DNA from: JAAFHB01 sp038240855
GTDB lineage: Bacteria; Bacteroidota; Bacteroidia; Bacteroidales; Prolixibacteraceae
Assembly: GCA_038240855.1 (NCBI GenBank)
Contig: JBBRGI010000100.1
Location: 1 to 11,611 of the forward strand
Length of the DNA: 11,611 nt
Reading direction: 5' to 3'
The notes under the pieces were generated by a model. It saw only the letters and a list, made by a program, of their open reading frames with translations. It had not been told where the DNA came from and made no database searches. A program made the translations under genes and the position numbers. Below are positions 1-7,473 of this stretch, in pieces (positions within the stretch are counted from its first letter, which is position 1; each line of letters starts with the position of its first letter).

Positions 1-159
1 TTTTAGTTCATCGAGGTTATGAATGCCCTGCCTGTCAGCAAGAAAGGCGTAGTCGGGGTTTGTCTGAGCAAGCAGGAACATGGCATCGTAAAAATCACGA
101 CCTTTTTGACGGGATAGCATGGCCGAGAGTTTCATTGAACAAAACACCGATCCATGTTT
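1..159 (-). pseudogene. AbiEii/AbiGii-type nucleotidyltransferase toxin, C-terminal remnant, runs off the left edge
   Basis: Read on the minus strand, 159 down to 1 is open and contains MKLSAMLSRQ followed by KGRDFYDAMFLL, then AQTNPDYAFL and NLDELK. This run is characteristic of the C-terminal half of AbiEii/AbiGii-family nucleotidyltransferases (DUF1814), the toxin half of type IV toxin-antitoxin and abortive-infection pairs. The family is usually about 250-300 residues with a catalytic GSxxxD-type motif near the N-terminus. Here the frame is closed by a TGA at 160-162, and no nucleotidyltransferase core is found in any frame between there and the sigma factor gene at 375. The 5' part therefore seems lost or disrupted. 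A neighbouring frame reads GVLF just before the SMKLSAML block, where a hydrophobic stretch is expected, so a small indel around 140-145 is one explanation. The C-terminal end lies outside the window. Family assignment is by recalled motif only. Confidence 0.55.
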
Positions 160-345
160 TCATTGTTGACTTCCCGGCAAACCTGAACGGCCAAAATCAC
201 TTTTCTCTTATGATTAATGGATTCCTGTCTTTCCGAAGTTTCCATTCTTCTAACTTCATTCTTTTCGCTTTTGTGCGAAGCCTGAAACTGTTGAATATGG
301 AGTATTAAACGTAATCACTGGTTATCAAAATTTCCCGGATATATA

Positions 346-353
346 TATCTTTA
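346..353 (+). promoter_or_regulatory. possible Bacteroidetes -7 promoter element for the sigma factor gene
   Basis: TATCTTTA lies 21 bases before the ATG of the ECF sigma gene and resembles the Bacteroidetes housekeeping -7 consensus TANNTTTG, with the last base differing. No good TTTG -33 element is seen at the usual spacing; the nearest text at that distance is TTAT. This is a weak call based on one half-site. The rest of 160-374 holds nothing else recognisable. Confidence 0.22.
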
Positions 354-374
354 CAGCGATAAACTACCTGCGAA

Positions 375-965
375 ATGCAAAATGAACACAAAGATACGGA
401 CATACAACAAATTGAACAATTAAAGACTGGATCCAAAGAAGCCTTCCGTTTGCTTTATGATGCTTTCGCTCCGAAAATTCATGCATTTGCATTGTCGTAT
501 CTTAAAAATGAAGCTGATTCGGAAGAATTGCTCCAGGAAGTTTTTTTAAAGCTTTGGGAGATCCGGGCAAGTCTGGATAGTTCAAAAAACATCAAATCAT
601 TCCTTTTTAAAATTTGTACAAATCTTATCTATGACATGATTCGCAGAAAGAATATTGAAAAGGCTTATATTGATTTTGCGGGCATGAACGATCCAACAAA
701 AAGTGATACCACCTGGAATGAAATCATCTACAACGATATGCTTTCTAAGTTGAATCATCTGGTTAACAGCTTGTCTGAACAAAGGCAACGTATTTTCAGG
801 ATGAGCAAAGAGGAGGGTTTGTCCAACGAAGAGATAGCCTTGCAACTCAGTTTGTCCAAACGAACTGTAGAAAACCATCTCTACCGGGTTGTTTCATTTT
901 TGAAAGAAAAGTTTGGTCAAGGTTCCCTGCCCGGATTACTCTTCTTCTTTTTGCATTGCAGCTAA
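375..965 (+). CDS. RNA polymerase ECF-type sigma factor of a SusCD locus
   Basis: This 196-residue protein has the two-domain architecture of ECF sigma factors. Region 2 spans about residues 24-92 (FRLLYDAFAPKIHAFA, then DSEELLQEVFLKLWE, the -10-recognition and core-binding helices). Region 4 spans about 124-176, with a helix-turn-helix in LSNEEIALQLSLSKRTVENH that would read the -35 element. The short C-terminal extension is hydrophobic (LPGLLFFFLHC), as is common in Bacteroidetes members. It acts in the cytoplasm with core RNA polymerase. The FecR-like anti-sigma gene lies downstream on the same strand, followed by an STN-containing SusC, so it is inferred to switch on susC in response to substrate. 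The ATG at 375 is the first start that keeps the whole of region 2. The 240-bp gap to fecR is larger than usual, so the two genes may be transcribed separately. Confidence 0.93.
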   Translation: MQNEHKDTDIQQIEQLKTGSKEAFRLLYDAFAPKIHAFALSYLKNEADSEELLQEVFLKLWEIRASLDSSKNIKSFLFKICTNLIYDMIRRKNIEKAYIDFAGMNDPTKSDTTWNEIIYNDMLSKLNHLVNSLSEQRQRIFRMSKEEGLSNEEIALQLSLSKRTVENHLYRVVSFLKEKFGQGSLPGLLFFFLHCS

Positions 966-1039
966 AGTTATGTAATTTATCGGGATAATACACTGATCCA
1001 ATCATGATTCGTCTCATCTAGTGTAAATTTATAGGAAAG

Positions 1040-1060
1040 TGAGGCGAACCTCAAATTTTT
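1040..1060 (+). terminator. terminator-like hairpin after the sigma factor gene
   Basis: TGAGG (1040-1044) and CCTCA (1049-1053) pair perfectly around a CGAA tetraloop, and an A/T run ending in five T residues follows (1056-1060). The stem is only 5 bp, so termination would be weak, but its position 75 bases after the sigma stop codon fits an intrinsic terminator separating it from fecR. The remainder of 966-1205 is AT-rich spacer with no ORF or further strong structure. Confidence 0.4.
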
Positions 1061-1205
1061 AAAACATACTCAGCCTGATTTCTATCTCGCCATAAAACTA
1101 TATAACGCAGCTTAGGTTGATGAATTAATTTTTATTTGATAAATGTTAATCCGGTGTGAGTAAATAGGAATAGTTATTCGTATTACTATCAAACAAACTT
1201 TAAAA

Positions 1206-2216
1206 ATGACTTCAGCCATTAAAAATATAATCAGTAACGGAACATCAAACAGTGCGGATGAAAGCCAGAGGCAGGAGTTTTTGTCTCTGTTCCATCAGCC
1301 TGAAATAGAATTTGAATTAAAGAATCATATTTTGGATGACTTAATTCAATCGCCTGTGACTGCCGCAAGCAAAACTTTTTTTGATGAAGTATTTGAAAGG
1401 TTATGGCAAAAAAGAAAATTAGAAATCACTGGAAACCAAAATGAAAATCCCTCACCTCTCCAGATATTGAAATGGGCAGCAATCCTGATATTTGGATTAT
1501 TCCTGGGATATTATCTTAACTCAGGGAAAAAAAGTTCTTCCCCTGTATATTACACCTCATTTGCTCCCAAGGGTTCAATCTCCGAGATGTTATTGCCGGA
1601 TGGATCTCAAATTTTTTTGAATTCAGGATCCACAATAAAGTATTCTGCGGATGGCACAAATGGAATGCGGGAAGTCTTTCTGACGGGTGAAGCATGGTTT
1701 CAGGTTGCCAGGATGAAAGCAAAACCATTTTTGGTACACACTTCCTGTTATGATGTGAAAGTAACCGGAACGACATTCAATGTTAAAGCATACGAAGATG
1801 ACAAAGAGGTAATTACAACGCTTGAAGAGGGAAGTATTGAGGTAAAATCATCCGAAAATCTGAAACTTGCCGAAGAAACGGTCTTAAAACCAGGAGAGCA
1901 ATTGGTCTATAACAAGGAGCAGAAGAACGTGCATGTTATTGCTGTCAATACACAACAATATACTTCGTGGAAGGACAACAAACTGGTATTTATCAATATG
2001 AGTTTGAAGGACCTGAAAGTATTACTTGAACGCAAATATGGAGTAGATATCAAAGTTGTCGATCAGGATATTTTGAATTATCACTATGATGGAGTCATTA
2101 AAAATGAAACAATACTGGAAGTGCTTGATATCTTAAAGCTTACATTGCCAATTGATTATAAGATAGTAGGTCAGAATATAGTCATTCAAAAAAATAAAAA
2201 AAGGAGGGAAATATGA
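1206..2216 (+). CDS. FecR-family anti-sigma factor (inner-membrane signal transducer)
   Basis: This 336-residue protein has the layout of Bacteroidetes FecR-like anti-sigma factors. A soluble N-terminal part (1-86) would hold the sigma factor in the cytoplasm. A single membrane helix lies at about 87-104 (ILKWAAILIFGLFLGYYL). A periplasmic FecR domain follows at about 117-215, with the typical LPDGSQIFLNSGSTIKY, FLTGEAWFQV and KPFLVHT segments and VTGTTFNV. The C-terminal DUF4974-type domain at about 259-327 (VFINMSLKDLKVLLERKYGV onward) is the part thought to contact the STN domain of the partner TonB-dependent receptor. It is inferred to restrain the ECF sigma factor at 375-965 until SusC (2332-5658) is occupied. 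The ATG at 1206 gives an N-terminal domain of normal length. The gene ends in an AAGGAGGG-rich run just before its stop, and the next gene starts 115 bases later. Confidence 0.93.
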   Translation: MTSAIKNIISNGTSNSADESQRQEFLSLFHQPEIEFELKNHILDDLIQSPVTAASKTFFDEVFERLWQKRKLEITGNQNENPSPLQILKWAAILIFGLFLGYYLNSGKKSSSPVYYTSFAPKGSISEMLLPDGSQIFLNSGSTIKYSADGTNGMREVFLTGEAWFQVARMKAKPFLVHTSCYDVKVTGTTFNVKAYEDDKEVITTLEEGSIEVKSSENLKLAEETVLKPGEQLVYNKEQKNVHVIAVNTQQYTSWKDNKLVFINMSLKDLKVLLERKYGVDIKVVDQDILNYHYDGVIKNETILEVLDILKLTLPIDYKIVGQNIVIQKNKKRREI

Positions 2217-2239
2217 GCTAATCATCCGAAAAACAGAAA

Positions 2240-2266
2240 GCCGGAGATGCTGTAACATCAACCGGC
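2240..2266 (+). promoter_or_regulatory. hairpin 1 of the susC leader
   Basis: GCCGG (2240-2244) pairs with CCGGC (2262-2266). Inside it, GATG (2246-2249) pairs with CATC (2256-2259), leaving the loop CTGTAA (2250-2255) and a small 1x2 internal loop. The result is a compact two-part stem between the fecR stop and the susC start, 24 bases after fecR. It could be a terminator-like or mRNA-stabilising structure, or part of a DNA-level site. There is no T-tract after it, which argues against simple intrinsic termination. Confidence 0.5.
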
Positions 2267-2285
2267 CTCATGCAATTAATAATCA

Positions 2286-2301
2286 TGGTGCTGTAACACC
2301 A
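2286..2301 (+). promoter_or_regulatory. hairpin 2 of the susC leader, same loop as hairpin 1
   Basis: TGGTG (2286-2290) pairs with CACCA (2297-2301) around the same CTGTAA loop found in the first hairpin. The nine bases GCTGTAACA occur at both 2249-2257 and 2290-2298, 41 bases apart, with different but compensating stem bases. The start codon of susC is 30 bases further on. Alternatively, TGTAAC resembles the AAC-containing -35 core seen in several ECF promoters, but no convincing -10 is visible. Confidence 0.45.
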
Positions 2302-2331
2302 AATAATTATTTATCAAACACGTACAAAATT

Positions 2332-5300
2332 ATGGAAAAAAAACTAATTGCTTCCTTTCTAAGAAAAATAAAGGGGCATAATTTAATTCTAAAAATGAAG
2401 CTGACATTTTTGATTTTAACAGGTTGTCTGCTGCATGTTTCGGCCACCGTATACTCGCAGGCAACAAAATTTTCTTTCAACGTCGAGTCCAAACAAGTGG
2501 CTGATGTACTGAAGGATATTGAGGCTAAAAGTGATTTCAGATTCTTTTACCAACGAGAGCAGGTTGATGTAACCCGAAAAGTAGACCTGAACGTTTCGGA
2601 CAAAAACGTCGAAGATATCCTTAACGAGTTATTTAAAGGTCAGGAAGTTCGCTATAATGTTTTGCCAAATAATTTAATCGTTATAGCACCTAAGTCTGAA
2701 AACTTAACATCAATTAGTAGTCAGCAACAAGACAAAAAAGTTACCGGTAAGGTGACTGACTCCTCAGGGACTACACTTCCAGGTGTTTCTGTTGTGGTAA
2801 AAGGAACTACAACGGGTGTAATAACAAATGCGGAAGGCAATTTTGCAATTTCAAATATTCCCAAGAATGCGGTTTTACAATTTTCATTTATGGGGATGAA
2901 GACGCAGGAAATTGCAGTTGGTGACAAAACGGCAATCAATATAAGGCTTGATGTAGAAACCATTGGGATTGAAGAGGTGGTGGCAGTTGGGTATGGAACA
3001 CAGAAAAAAGTAAATCTTACAGGTTCTGTTGGGGTCGTTAAAGGTGAAAGTTTATTAAATAGTCCTGCCACAAATGTAATATCTTCGCTGCAAGGCCGGT
3101 TGCCTGGAGTTGCAATTACCCAAATTGGCGGTGAACCCGGTAAAGAAAGTGTGAGTATTTTAATTCGTGGCCTTGGAAGTATGAACGATGCATCACCAAT
3201 GATTATTGTTGATGGTTTAGACTCGCAATTGGACAATATTTCTCCAAACGACATTGAAAGTGTGAGCGTCTTGAAAGATGCTGCAGCTGCCGCTATTTAT
3301 GGTTCACGTGCTGCTAATGGAGTAATTCTCGTAACTACAAAACGAGGAAAATCGGGACTTTCGGAGATTACTTACAATAGTTCATATGGATGGCAAAAAG
3401 CAACTGATCTTCCAAAACATTTAAGCTCTGCACAATATGCAGAATTATACAACGAAGGGTTAAGTAATGAGGGACTAGCTCCACGATATAGTGCTGATGA
3501 TATCAGTAAATATCGGTCCGGTGTCGACCCTTATAATTTCCCTAACACGGACTGGCTAGGTTCATTAATAACAGAATCCGGATTTACTCAAACTCAAAAT
3601 TTTACCTTTTCAGGGGGTAATGAACAGACAAGTTTTAGAGCATCTTTCGAATATTTTGACCAAAACGGACTTATAAAAAAATCAGGACGCAAACGTTACA
3701 ATGCAAGAATAAATGTAGATAGCAAAATTAAAGAATGGTTTACTTTGGGAATTAACAGTGCATTGACACGTGACAATCTTTCAAGCCCCAGTTCCCCTTA
3801 TAATTATGGTACTGAATTTTTCAGACAGGCAAATGTTTTTCCACCTACTATACCGAATAAAAATGCAGACGGTACCTGGCATTCTTATTCGGGTGCAAAT
3901 CCGCTGGCCTGGTTAGCAGACGGAGGCCTTAAAACATCAATTAACTCTCATTTTATGGGAAGTACTGTCGGAGAAATAAAACTGACTAAAGAACTTACCC
4001 TAAAAGGTATAGCTGGTGCGGATTTTTACCTGGCTGACAGAAAAGACCATGAGCAAGTTGTTACGTATGGTGATGGTTCCTTTCAAGGCCCTGCTTCTGT
4101 TAATGATGAGATTGGTCGGTATTTAACTACTACACTACAAAGTCTTCTGAATTATGAACATAAATTTAACAAGCATGGAGTAAAGGTATTATTAGGCGCT
4201 TCACGTGAGGCTTCGATAAATAGTGATAACAGCGCTTTTCGCCAGGATTTCCCTTCCAATTATTTAGATCAGTTGGATGGAGGATCAACATCCGGATGGC
4301 GAAATGCCGGCAACACATCAGAAACCAGAATCGGTTCCTTATTTGGAAGAATTAACTATGAATACAATAGTAAATATCTTATCGAAGCAAATTTACGCAG
4401 AGACGCCTCCTCGAAATTTGCACCCGGTAACCGGATCGGATGGTTTCCCTCAATGTCCGCCGGATGGAGAATGTCACAGGAAAGTTTTATGAAAAATATT
4501 AATTTTATAAGTAACCTTAAGCTGAGAGCTTCATGGGGACAACTTGGTAACGATAGAATCGGTGATTATATGTATATTCAAAGAATTACCCTGGGCCAAA
4601 ATTATAATTTCGGAGGAAGTCCGGCCGATGGTGCAGCAACTACTGTTGCAGCTACAAGTAATATCACGTGGGAAAAGACCAGTGAGTTGAATTTAGGTAT
4701 TGATATAAATCTTTTTGGCAATAAATTACTTTCTGTATCGGCTGATTACTATAACAGGTATACAGATAACATTCTTGCAACAGTTCCTGTTTCAATTGTT
4801 TTCGGATTAAATTCTCCACTTGTAAATGCTGGTGCAATGAGTAATAAAGGATTAGAATTATTATTGGAACATTCAAACAAAATAGGTGAAGTTAAGTATA
4901 GTGTAGCTATTAATGCTGCGTATAATAAAAATAATGTTGAGAAATATGAAAATCCTTCAAAGGGGGATAGAATTTATGCAGAAGGAATATCCTGGGGATC
5001 ATTCTACGGTTATCAAGCCGTCGGTATTTATAAAACAAATGCAGAGGCCGCTGCTTCTGCTCACATTACCGGTGTTGAAGTGAAAGCAGGAGACCTCATT
5101 TATAATGATCTAAGTAAAGATGGTAAAATTGATGGTGACGATCGTATTGCTTTGGGAAACGCTATTCCCGAGATCACCTTTGGATCTAATATAAATCTGA
5201 AATATAAAGGTTTTGATATTGTGGCTTTTTTCCAGGGAGCAACTAATGTATATCGATCATTAGGTGTTGAAAGTTTTTGGCCTTTCGATCCTTCAAATGC

Positions 5301-5658
5301 GCAAGATATACATCTTGATCGTACAATTGTAAAGGATGGTAAAGTTTTAACGCTGGGACATTATCCGAGAACCGTGGTTAATGAAAAAGGAAATCGGGTT
5401 CAAAGTTCATTCACAGTATTAGATGCAACTTACCTGAGACTTAAAAATATTCAATTGGGGTATAACCTGCCAGAATCATTGCTGAAAGTAGTTAAAATTT
5501 CAAAAGCCCGGGTTTATATCAGCGGACAAAACTTACTGACATTTAGCCATTTCCCTTCAGGTTATGATCCGGAATTGGATGGTTCTCAGTGGAATTTGGG
5601 ACCTAATCGCTATCCTCAGGTTAAGTTTTACACATTTGGATTTGATCTTACATTTTAA
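2332..5658 (+). CDS. SusC/RagA-type TonB-dependent outer-membrane transducer with STN domain
   Basis: This 1108-residue protein imports a SusD-bound ligand across the outer membrane using TonB energy and also signals its presence. Its segments in order are an N-terminal extension and signal peptide (about 21-43, KMKLTFLILTGCLLHVSA up to YSQ), an STN signalling domain (about 46-117), a CarboxypepD_reg-like beta domain (about 135-210, VTGKVTDSSGTTLPGVSVVV), a TonB-box-like EEVVAVGYGTQ stretch (about 214-224), a plug (about 228-340, including LQGRLPGVAI, IRGLGS, IIVDGLD and VLKDAAAAAIYGSRAANGVI), and a beta-barrel to the end. The last residue is the usual aromatic (FGFDLTF). The STN domain is the part expected to touch the FecR-like protein encoded just upstream, which makes this a regulatory transporter. 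The length is normal. A second in-frame Met at residue 22 would also leave a usable signal peptide, so the exact start is uncertain. susD follows after 12 bases. Confidence 0.95.
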   Translation: MEKKLIASFLRKIKGHNLILKMKLTFLILTGCLLHVSATVYSQATKFSFNVESKQVADVLKDIEAKSDFRFFYQREQVDVTRKVDLNVSDKNVEDILNELFKGQEVRYNVLPNNLIVIAPKSENLTSISSQQQDKKVTGKVTDSSGTTLPGVSVVVKGTTTGVITNAEGNFAISNIPKNAVLQFSFMGMKTQEIAVGDKTAINIRLDVETIGIEEVVAVGYGTQKKVNLTGSVGVVKGESLLNSPATNVISSLQGRLPGVAITQIGGEPGKESVSILIRGLGSMNDASPMIIVDGLDSQLDNISPNDIESVSVLKDAAAAAIYGSRAANGVILVTTKRGKSGLSEITYNSSYGWQKATDLPKHLSSAQYAELYNEGLSNEGLAPRYSADDISKYRSGVDPYNFPNTDWLGSLITESGFTQTQNFTFSGGNEQTSFRASFEYFDQNGLIKKSGRKRYNARINVDSKIKEWFTLGINSALTRDNLSSPSSPYNYGTEFFRQANVFPPTIPNKNADGTWHSYSGANPLAWLADGGLKTSINSHFMGSTVGEIKLTKELTLKGIAGADFYLADRKDHEQVVTYGDGSFQGPASVNDEIGRYLTTTLQSLLNYEHKFNKHGVKVLLGASREASINSDNSAFRQDFPSNYLDQLDGGSTSGWRNAGNTSETRIGSLFGRINYEYNSKYLIEANLRRDASSKFAPGNRIGWFPSMSAGWRMSQESFMKNINFISNLKLRASWGQLGNDRIGDYMYIQRITLGQNYNFGGSPADGAATTVAATSNITWEKTSELNLGIDINLFGNKLLSVSADYYNRYTDNILATVPVSIVFGLNSPLVNAGAMSNKGLELLLEHSNKIGEVKYSVAINAAYNKNNVEKYENPSKGDRIYAEGISWGSFYGYQAVGIYKTNAEAAASAHITGVEVKAGDLIYNDLSKDGKIDGDDRIALGNAIPEITFGSNINLKYKGFDIVAFFQGATNVYRSLGVESFWPFDPSNAQDIHLDRTIVKDGKVLTLGHYPRTVVNEKGNRVQSSFTVLDATYLRLKNIQLGYNLPESLLKVVKISKARVYISGQNLLTFSHFPSGYDPELDGSQWNLGPNRYPQVKFYTFGFDLTF

Positions 5659-5670
5659 ACAGTAAATAAC

Positions 5671-7335
5671 ATGAAAAATATATTATCTATTCTATTTATA
5701 ATCGTTATGGGGCTGCTAAATTCATGTAGTGATGAATTTTTAACTGTTGCACCAAGAAGTGAACTCACAGATTTAACCTTCTGGAAGTCGGAAACTGACG
5801 CAACATTGGCGCTAAACGGTTGTTACCTCAATTGGGAACAATATTCAAACATTGCAATGTTTGATGGAGCGACTGATAATGCTTATGAAAAATCAAATTT
5901 TGGATATATGAAATTTGGTAATGGTACACTTACCCCTGCCACTTACACTCAAACCGGATCATGGATTGATAGTAAAACGCGAAGCGATTATTTCAGTTAT
6001 TTATCGTGTGCCTGGTTTAGTTATGCACAAATTTATAAGTACAATAATTTTCTTGCCAACATTGAAAATGTACCGATGAATTCTAATATAAAGGCAAGAT
6101 ATATTGGTGAAGTCCGTTTTCTGAGAGCATATGATTATTTCTGGAAAGTTATGCTACATGGAGATATGCCATTGATAACCAATGCTATAACTGCCGACGC
6201 TAAATTACCTCGAGATCCTGCTGCATCTGTTAAAAAATTCATTTTAACGGAACTTACAGATATTGCGGCCATTCTTCCGGTACAAAATAACATTGTTTCT
6301 CAAGGGCATATAACAAGAGGAACTGCTTTGGCACTAAAAGCCAGATTGGAATTGTTTATGGGAAATTTTAAAGATGCACAAACTGATGCAAAAGCTGTGA
6401 TTGATATGTCAATTTATGAACTATATCCAGATTATAGAGCTTTATTTCTGGAAAGTAGTGAAGCGACGAATAGGGAAGTCATCCTGGGGATTCAGTATAT
6501 AAGAGATAGTTATCCCGAACATTTCGAACAATTATCAGGTCCTGCAGGTGATACTGGTTGGTCAGCATTAAATGCGGTTAAGAGCATTGTTGACGCCTAT
6601 GAATGCAGCAATGGAAAAAAAATTGATGATCCAACTTCTGGTTATGATATTAATAATCCTTTCAAAGACCGTGATCCGCGATTGGCAATGACGATTTATT
6701 ATCCGGGGCAATTTGTGAACGGACTTAACGGTGACCGATATTATAATACATTGGATGAATATTTACCAGATGGAACAATCAATCGTGATTACCACAATCT
6801 GCCAAACGCTTCACGGTCAGGAATGAATATTAAAAAATGGATTGATGTCCATTCTCCCGGAATGGGAGGTTATCCTCCAAACTTTGGCAATAATTTTCAT
6901 GTGATCCGATTGGCAGAAATGTATTTGACCTACGCAGAAGCTGCTGTTGAAACCGGTACAAATACGGCACTTGCACTTGACTATATAAATAAAATCAGGA
7001 ATCGTGCAGGACATGTATCAGCAACTTCATTAACAAAAGAGTTGGTCCGTCGTGAACGAAGAGTTGAATTGGCATTTGAAGGGCTGAGATATTTTGATGT
7101 AGCCCGTTGGGATTTGGGAGCTCAGGTATTAGATGGTCCATTATATGGAAGTCGTCTGGGTTCAATGGACGCCAATGGTAAAATAACCTGGAAGGGAGAT
7201 GGTAAAGTTGTCGCTTCTGACAATTATATAGTATTGGAAACAAGGACTTTTCACCCTGAACGAAAATATCTGTTCCCTGTGCCACAGTCCGAAATGGATG
7301 CCAATCCAAACATGGTACAGAACCCTGGCTATTAG
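5671..7335 (+). CDS. SusD/RagB-family surface lipoprotein (substrate-binding partner of SusC)
   Basis: This 554-residue protein starts with a lipoprotein signal peptide (MKNILSILFIIVMGLLNSC) whose lipobox LNSC places the lipidated cysteine at residue 19. Acidic residues (SDEF) follow, as in exported Bacteroidetes surface lipoproteins. Typical SusD signatures are present: an N-terminal helix after DLTFWKSETDATLALNGCY, GEVRFLRAYDYFWKV with GDMPLI (about 146-169) in the TPR-like scaffold, LAEMYLTYAEAA, and near the end ERRVELAFEGLRYFDVARW. It closes with the usual LFPVPQSEMDANPN and QNPGY ending. It would sit over the SusC barrel and capture the ligand at the cell surface. It is 12 bases downstream of susC and surely co-transcribed. 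The ligand cannot be deduced, because SusD binding faces are not conserved in sequence. Confidence 0.95.
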   Translation: MKNILSILFIIVMGLLNSCSDEFLTVAPRSELTDLTFWKSETDATLALNGCYLNWEQYSNIAMFDGATDNAYEKSNFGYMKFGNGTLTPATYTQTGSWIDSKTRSDYFSYLSCAWFSYAQIYKYNNFLANIENVPMNSNIKARYIGEVRFLRAYDYFWKVMLHGDMPLITNAITADAKLPRDPAASVKKFILTELTDIAAILPVQNNIVSQGHITRGTALALKARLELFMGNFKDAQTDAKAVIDMSIYELYPDYRALFLESSEATNREVILGIQYIRDSYPEHFEQLSGPAGDTGWSALNAVKSIVDAYECSNGKKIDDPTSGYDINNPFKDRDPRLAMTIYYPGQFVNGLNGDRYYNTLDEYLPDGTINRDYHNLPNASRSGMNIKKWIDVHSPGMGGYPPNFGNNFHVIRLAEMYLTYAEAAVETGTNTALALDYINKIRNRAGHVSATSLTKELVRRERRVELAFEGLRYFDVARWDLGAQVLDGPLYGSRLGSMDANGKITWKGDGKVVASDNYIVLETRTFHPERKYLFPVPQSEMDANPNMVQNPGY

Positions 7336-7339
7336 ATAG

Positions 7340-7375
7340 TTTGATATAATCCGAATAATGACAATTTGATATAAT
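7340..7375 (+). repeat. 11-base direct repeat after susD
   Basis: TTTGATATAAT occurs at 7340-7350 and again, exactly, at 7365-7375, with a start-to-start distance of 25 bases. It begins five bases after the susD stop codon and directly precedes the long hairpin at 7394. It may be a binding site, a small duplication, or chance in AT-rich spacer. Confidence 0.45.
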
Positions 7376-7393
7376 TAAAAGAGGAACGTTAAA

Positions 7394-7438
7394 ATGAGCG
7401 AAGTTGAAGTAATCCCTGAAAACTTCAACTGAGCTCAT
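7394..7438 (+). promoter_or_regulatory. long hairpin between susD and the LamG/DUF1961 gene
   Basis: The arms ATGAGC (7394-7399) and GCTCAT (7433-7438) pair over 6 bp. A symmetric GA/GA internal loop follows, then a perfect 9-bp stem AGTTGAAGT (7402-7410) with ACTTCAACT (7422-7430), closed by an 11-base loop. The tandem G-A mismatches could stack as sheared pairs, making this effectively a 17-bp stem in RNA. A moderately T-rich run (TTGATTTTGTTC) follows, but no clean U-tract. The likely roles are attenuation, or 3'-end protection of the highly expressed susCD mRNA so that downstream genes are made at a lower level. It could instead be a DNA palindrome bound by a regulator. Confidence 0.6.
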
Positions 7439-7473
7439 CTTGATTTTGTTCAATATTTTCAATAATACAATTC

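Noticed and set aside
60..308. Plus-strand 82-codon frame at the left edge
   Set aside because: Its first part lies opposite the AbiEii-like minus-strand frame, which has a recognisable family motif. The translation has no recognisable domain and a biased F/S/N composition typical of a shadow frame.
2240..2301. CRISPR-like or riboswitch interpretation of the paired repeats in the susC leader
   Set aside because: There are only two copies, the stems differ, no cas genes are present, and the spacing and motif fit no riboswitch class I can recognise.
2721..3254. 177-codon minus-strand frame inside susC
   Set aside because: It lies entirely opposite the conserved CarboxypepD_reg and plug regions of SusC and shows no family signature. 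It is explained as an antisense shadow.
4277..4492. 71-codon plus-strand frame inside the susC barrel region
   Set aside because: It is out of frame with an intact, well-conserved SusC and shows no independent features.
7394..7432. 12-codon frame with a GAGG upstream inside the large hairpin
   Set aside because: It is too short to support alone, and Shine-Dalgarno-like runs are not a reliable guide in Bacteroidetes. It is kept only as a remark under the hairpin finding.
6995..7462. 155-codon minus-strand frame covering the susD end and the following spacer
   Set aside because: It overlaps the conserved SusD C-terminus and runs through the hairpin and direct repeats. The protein is not recognisable and has no plausible upstream signals.
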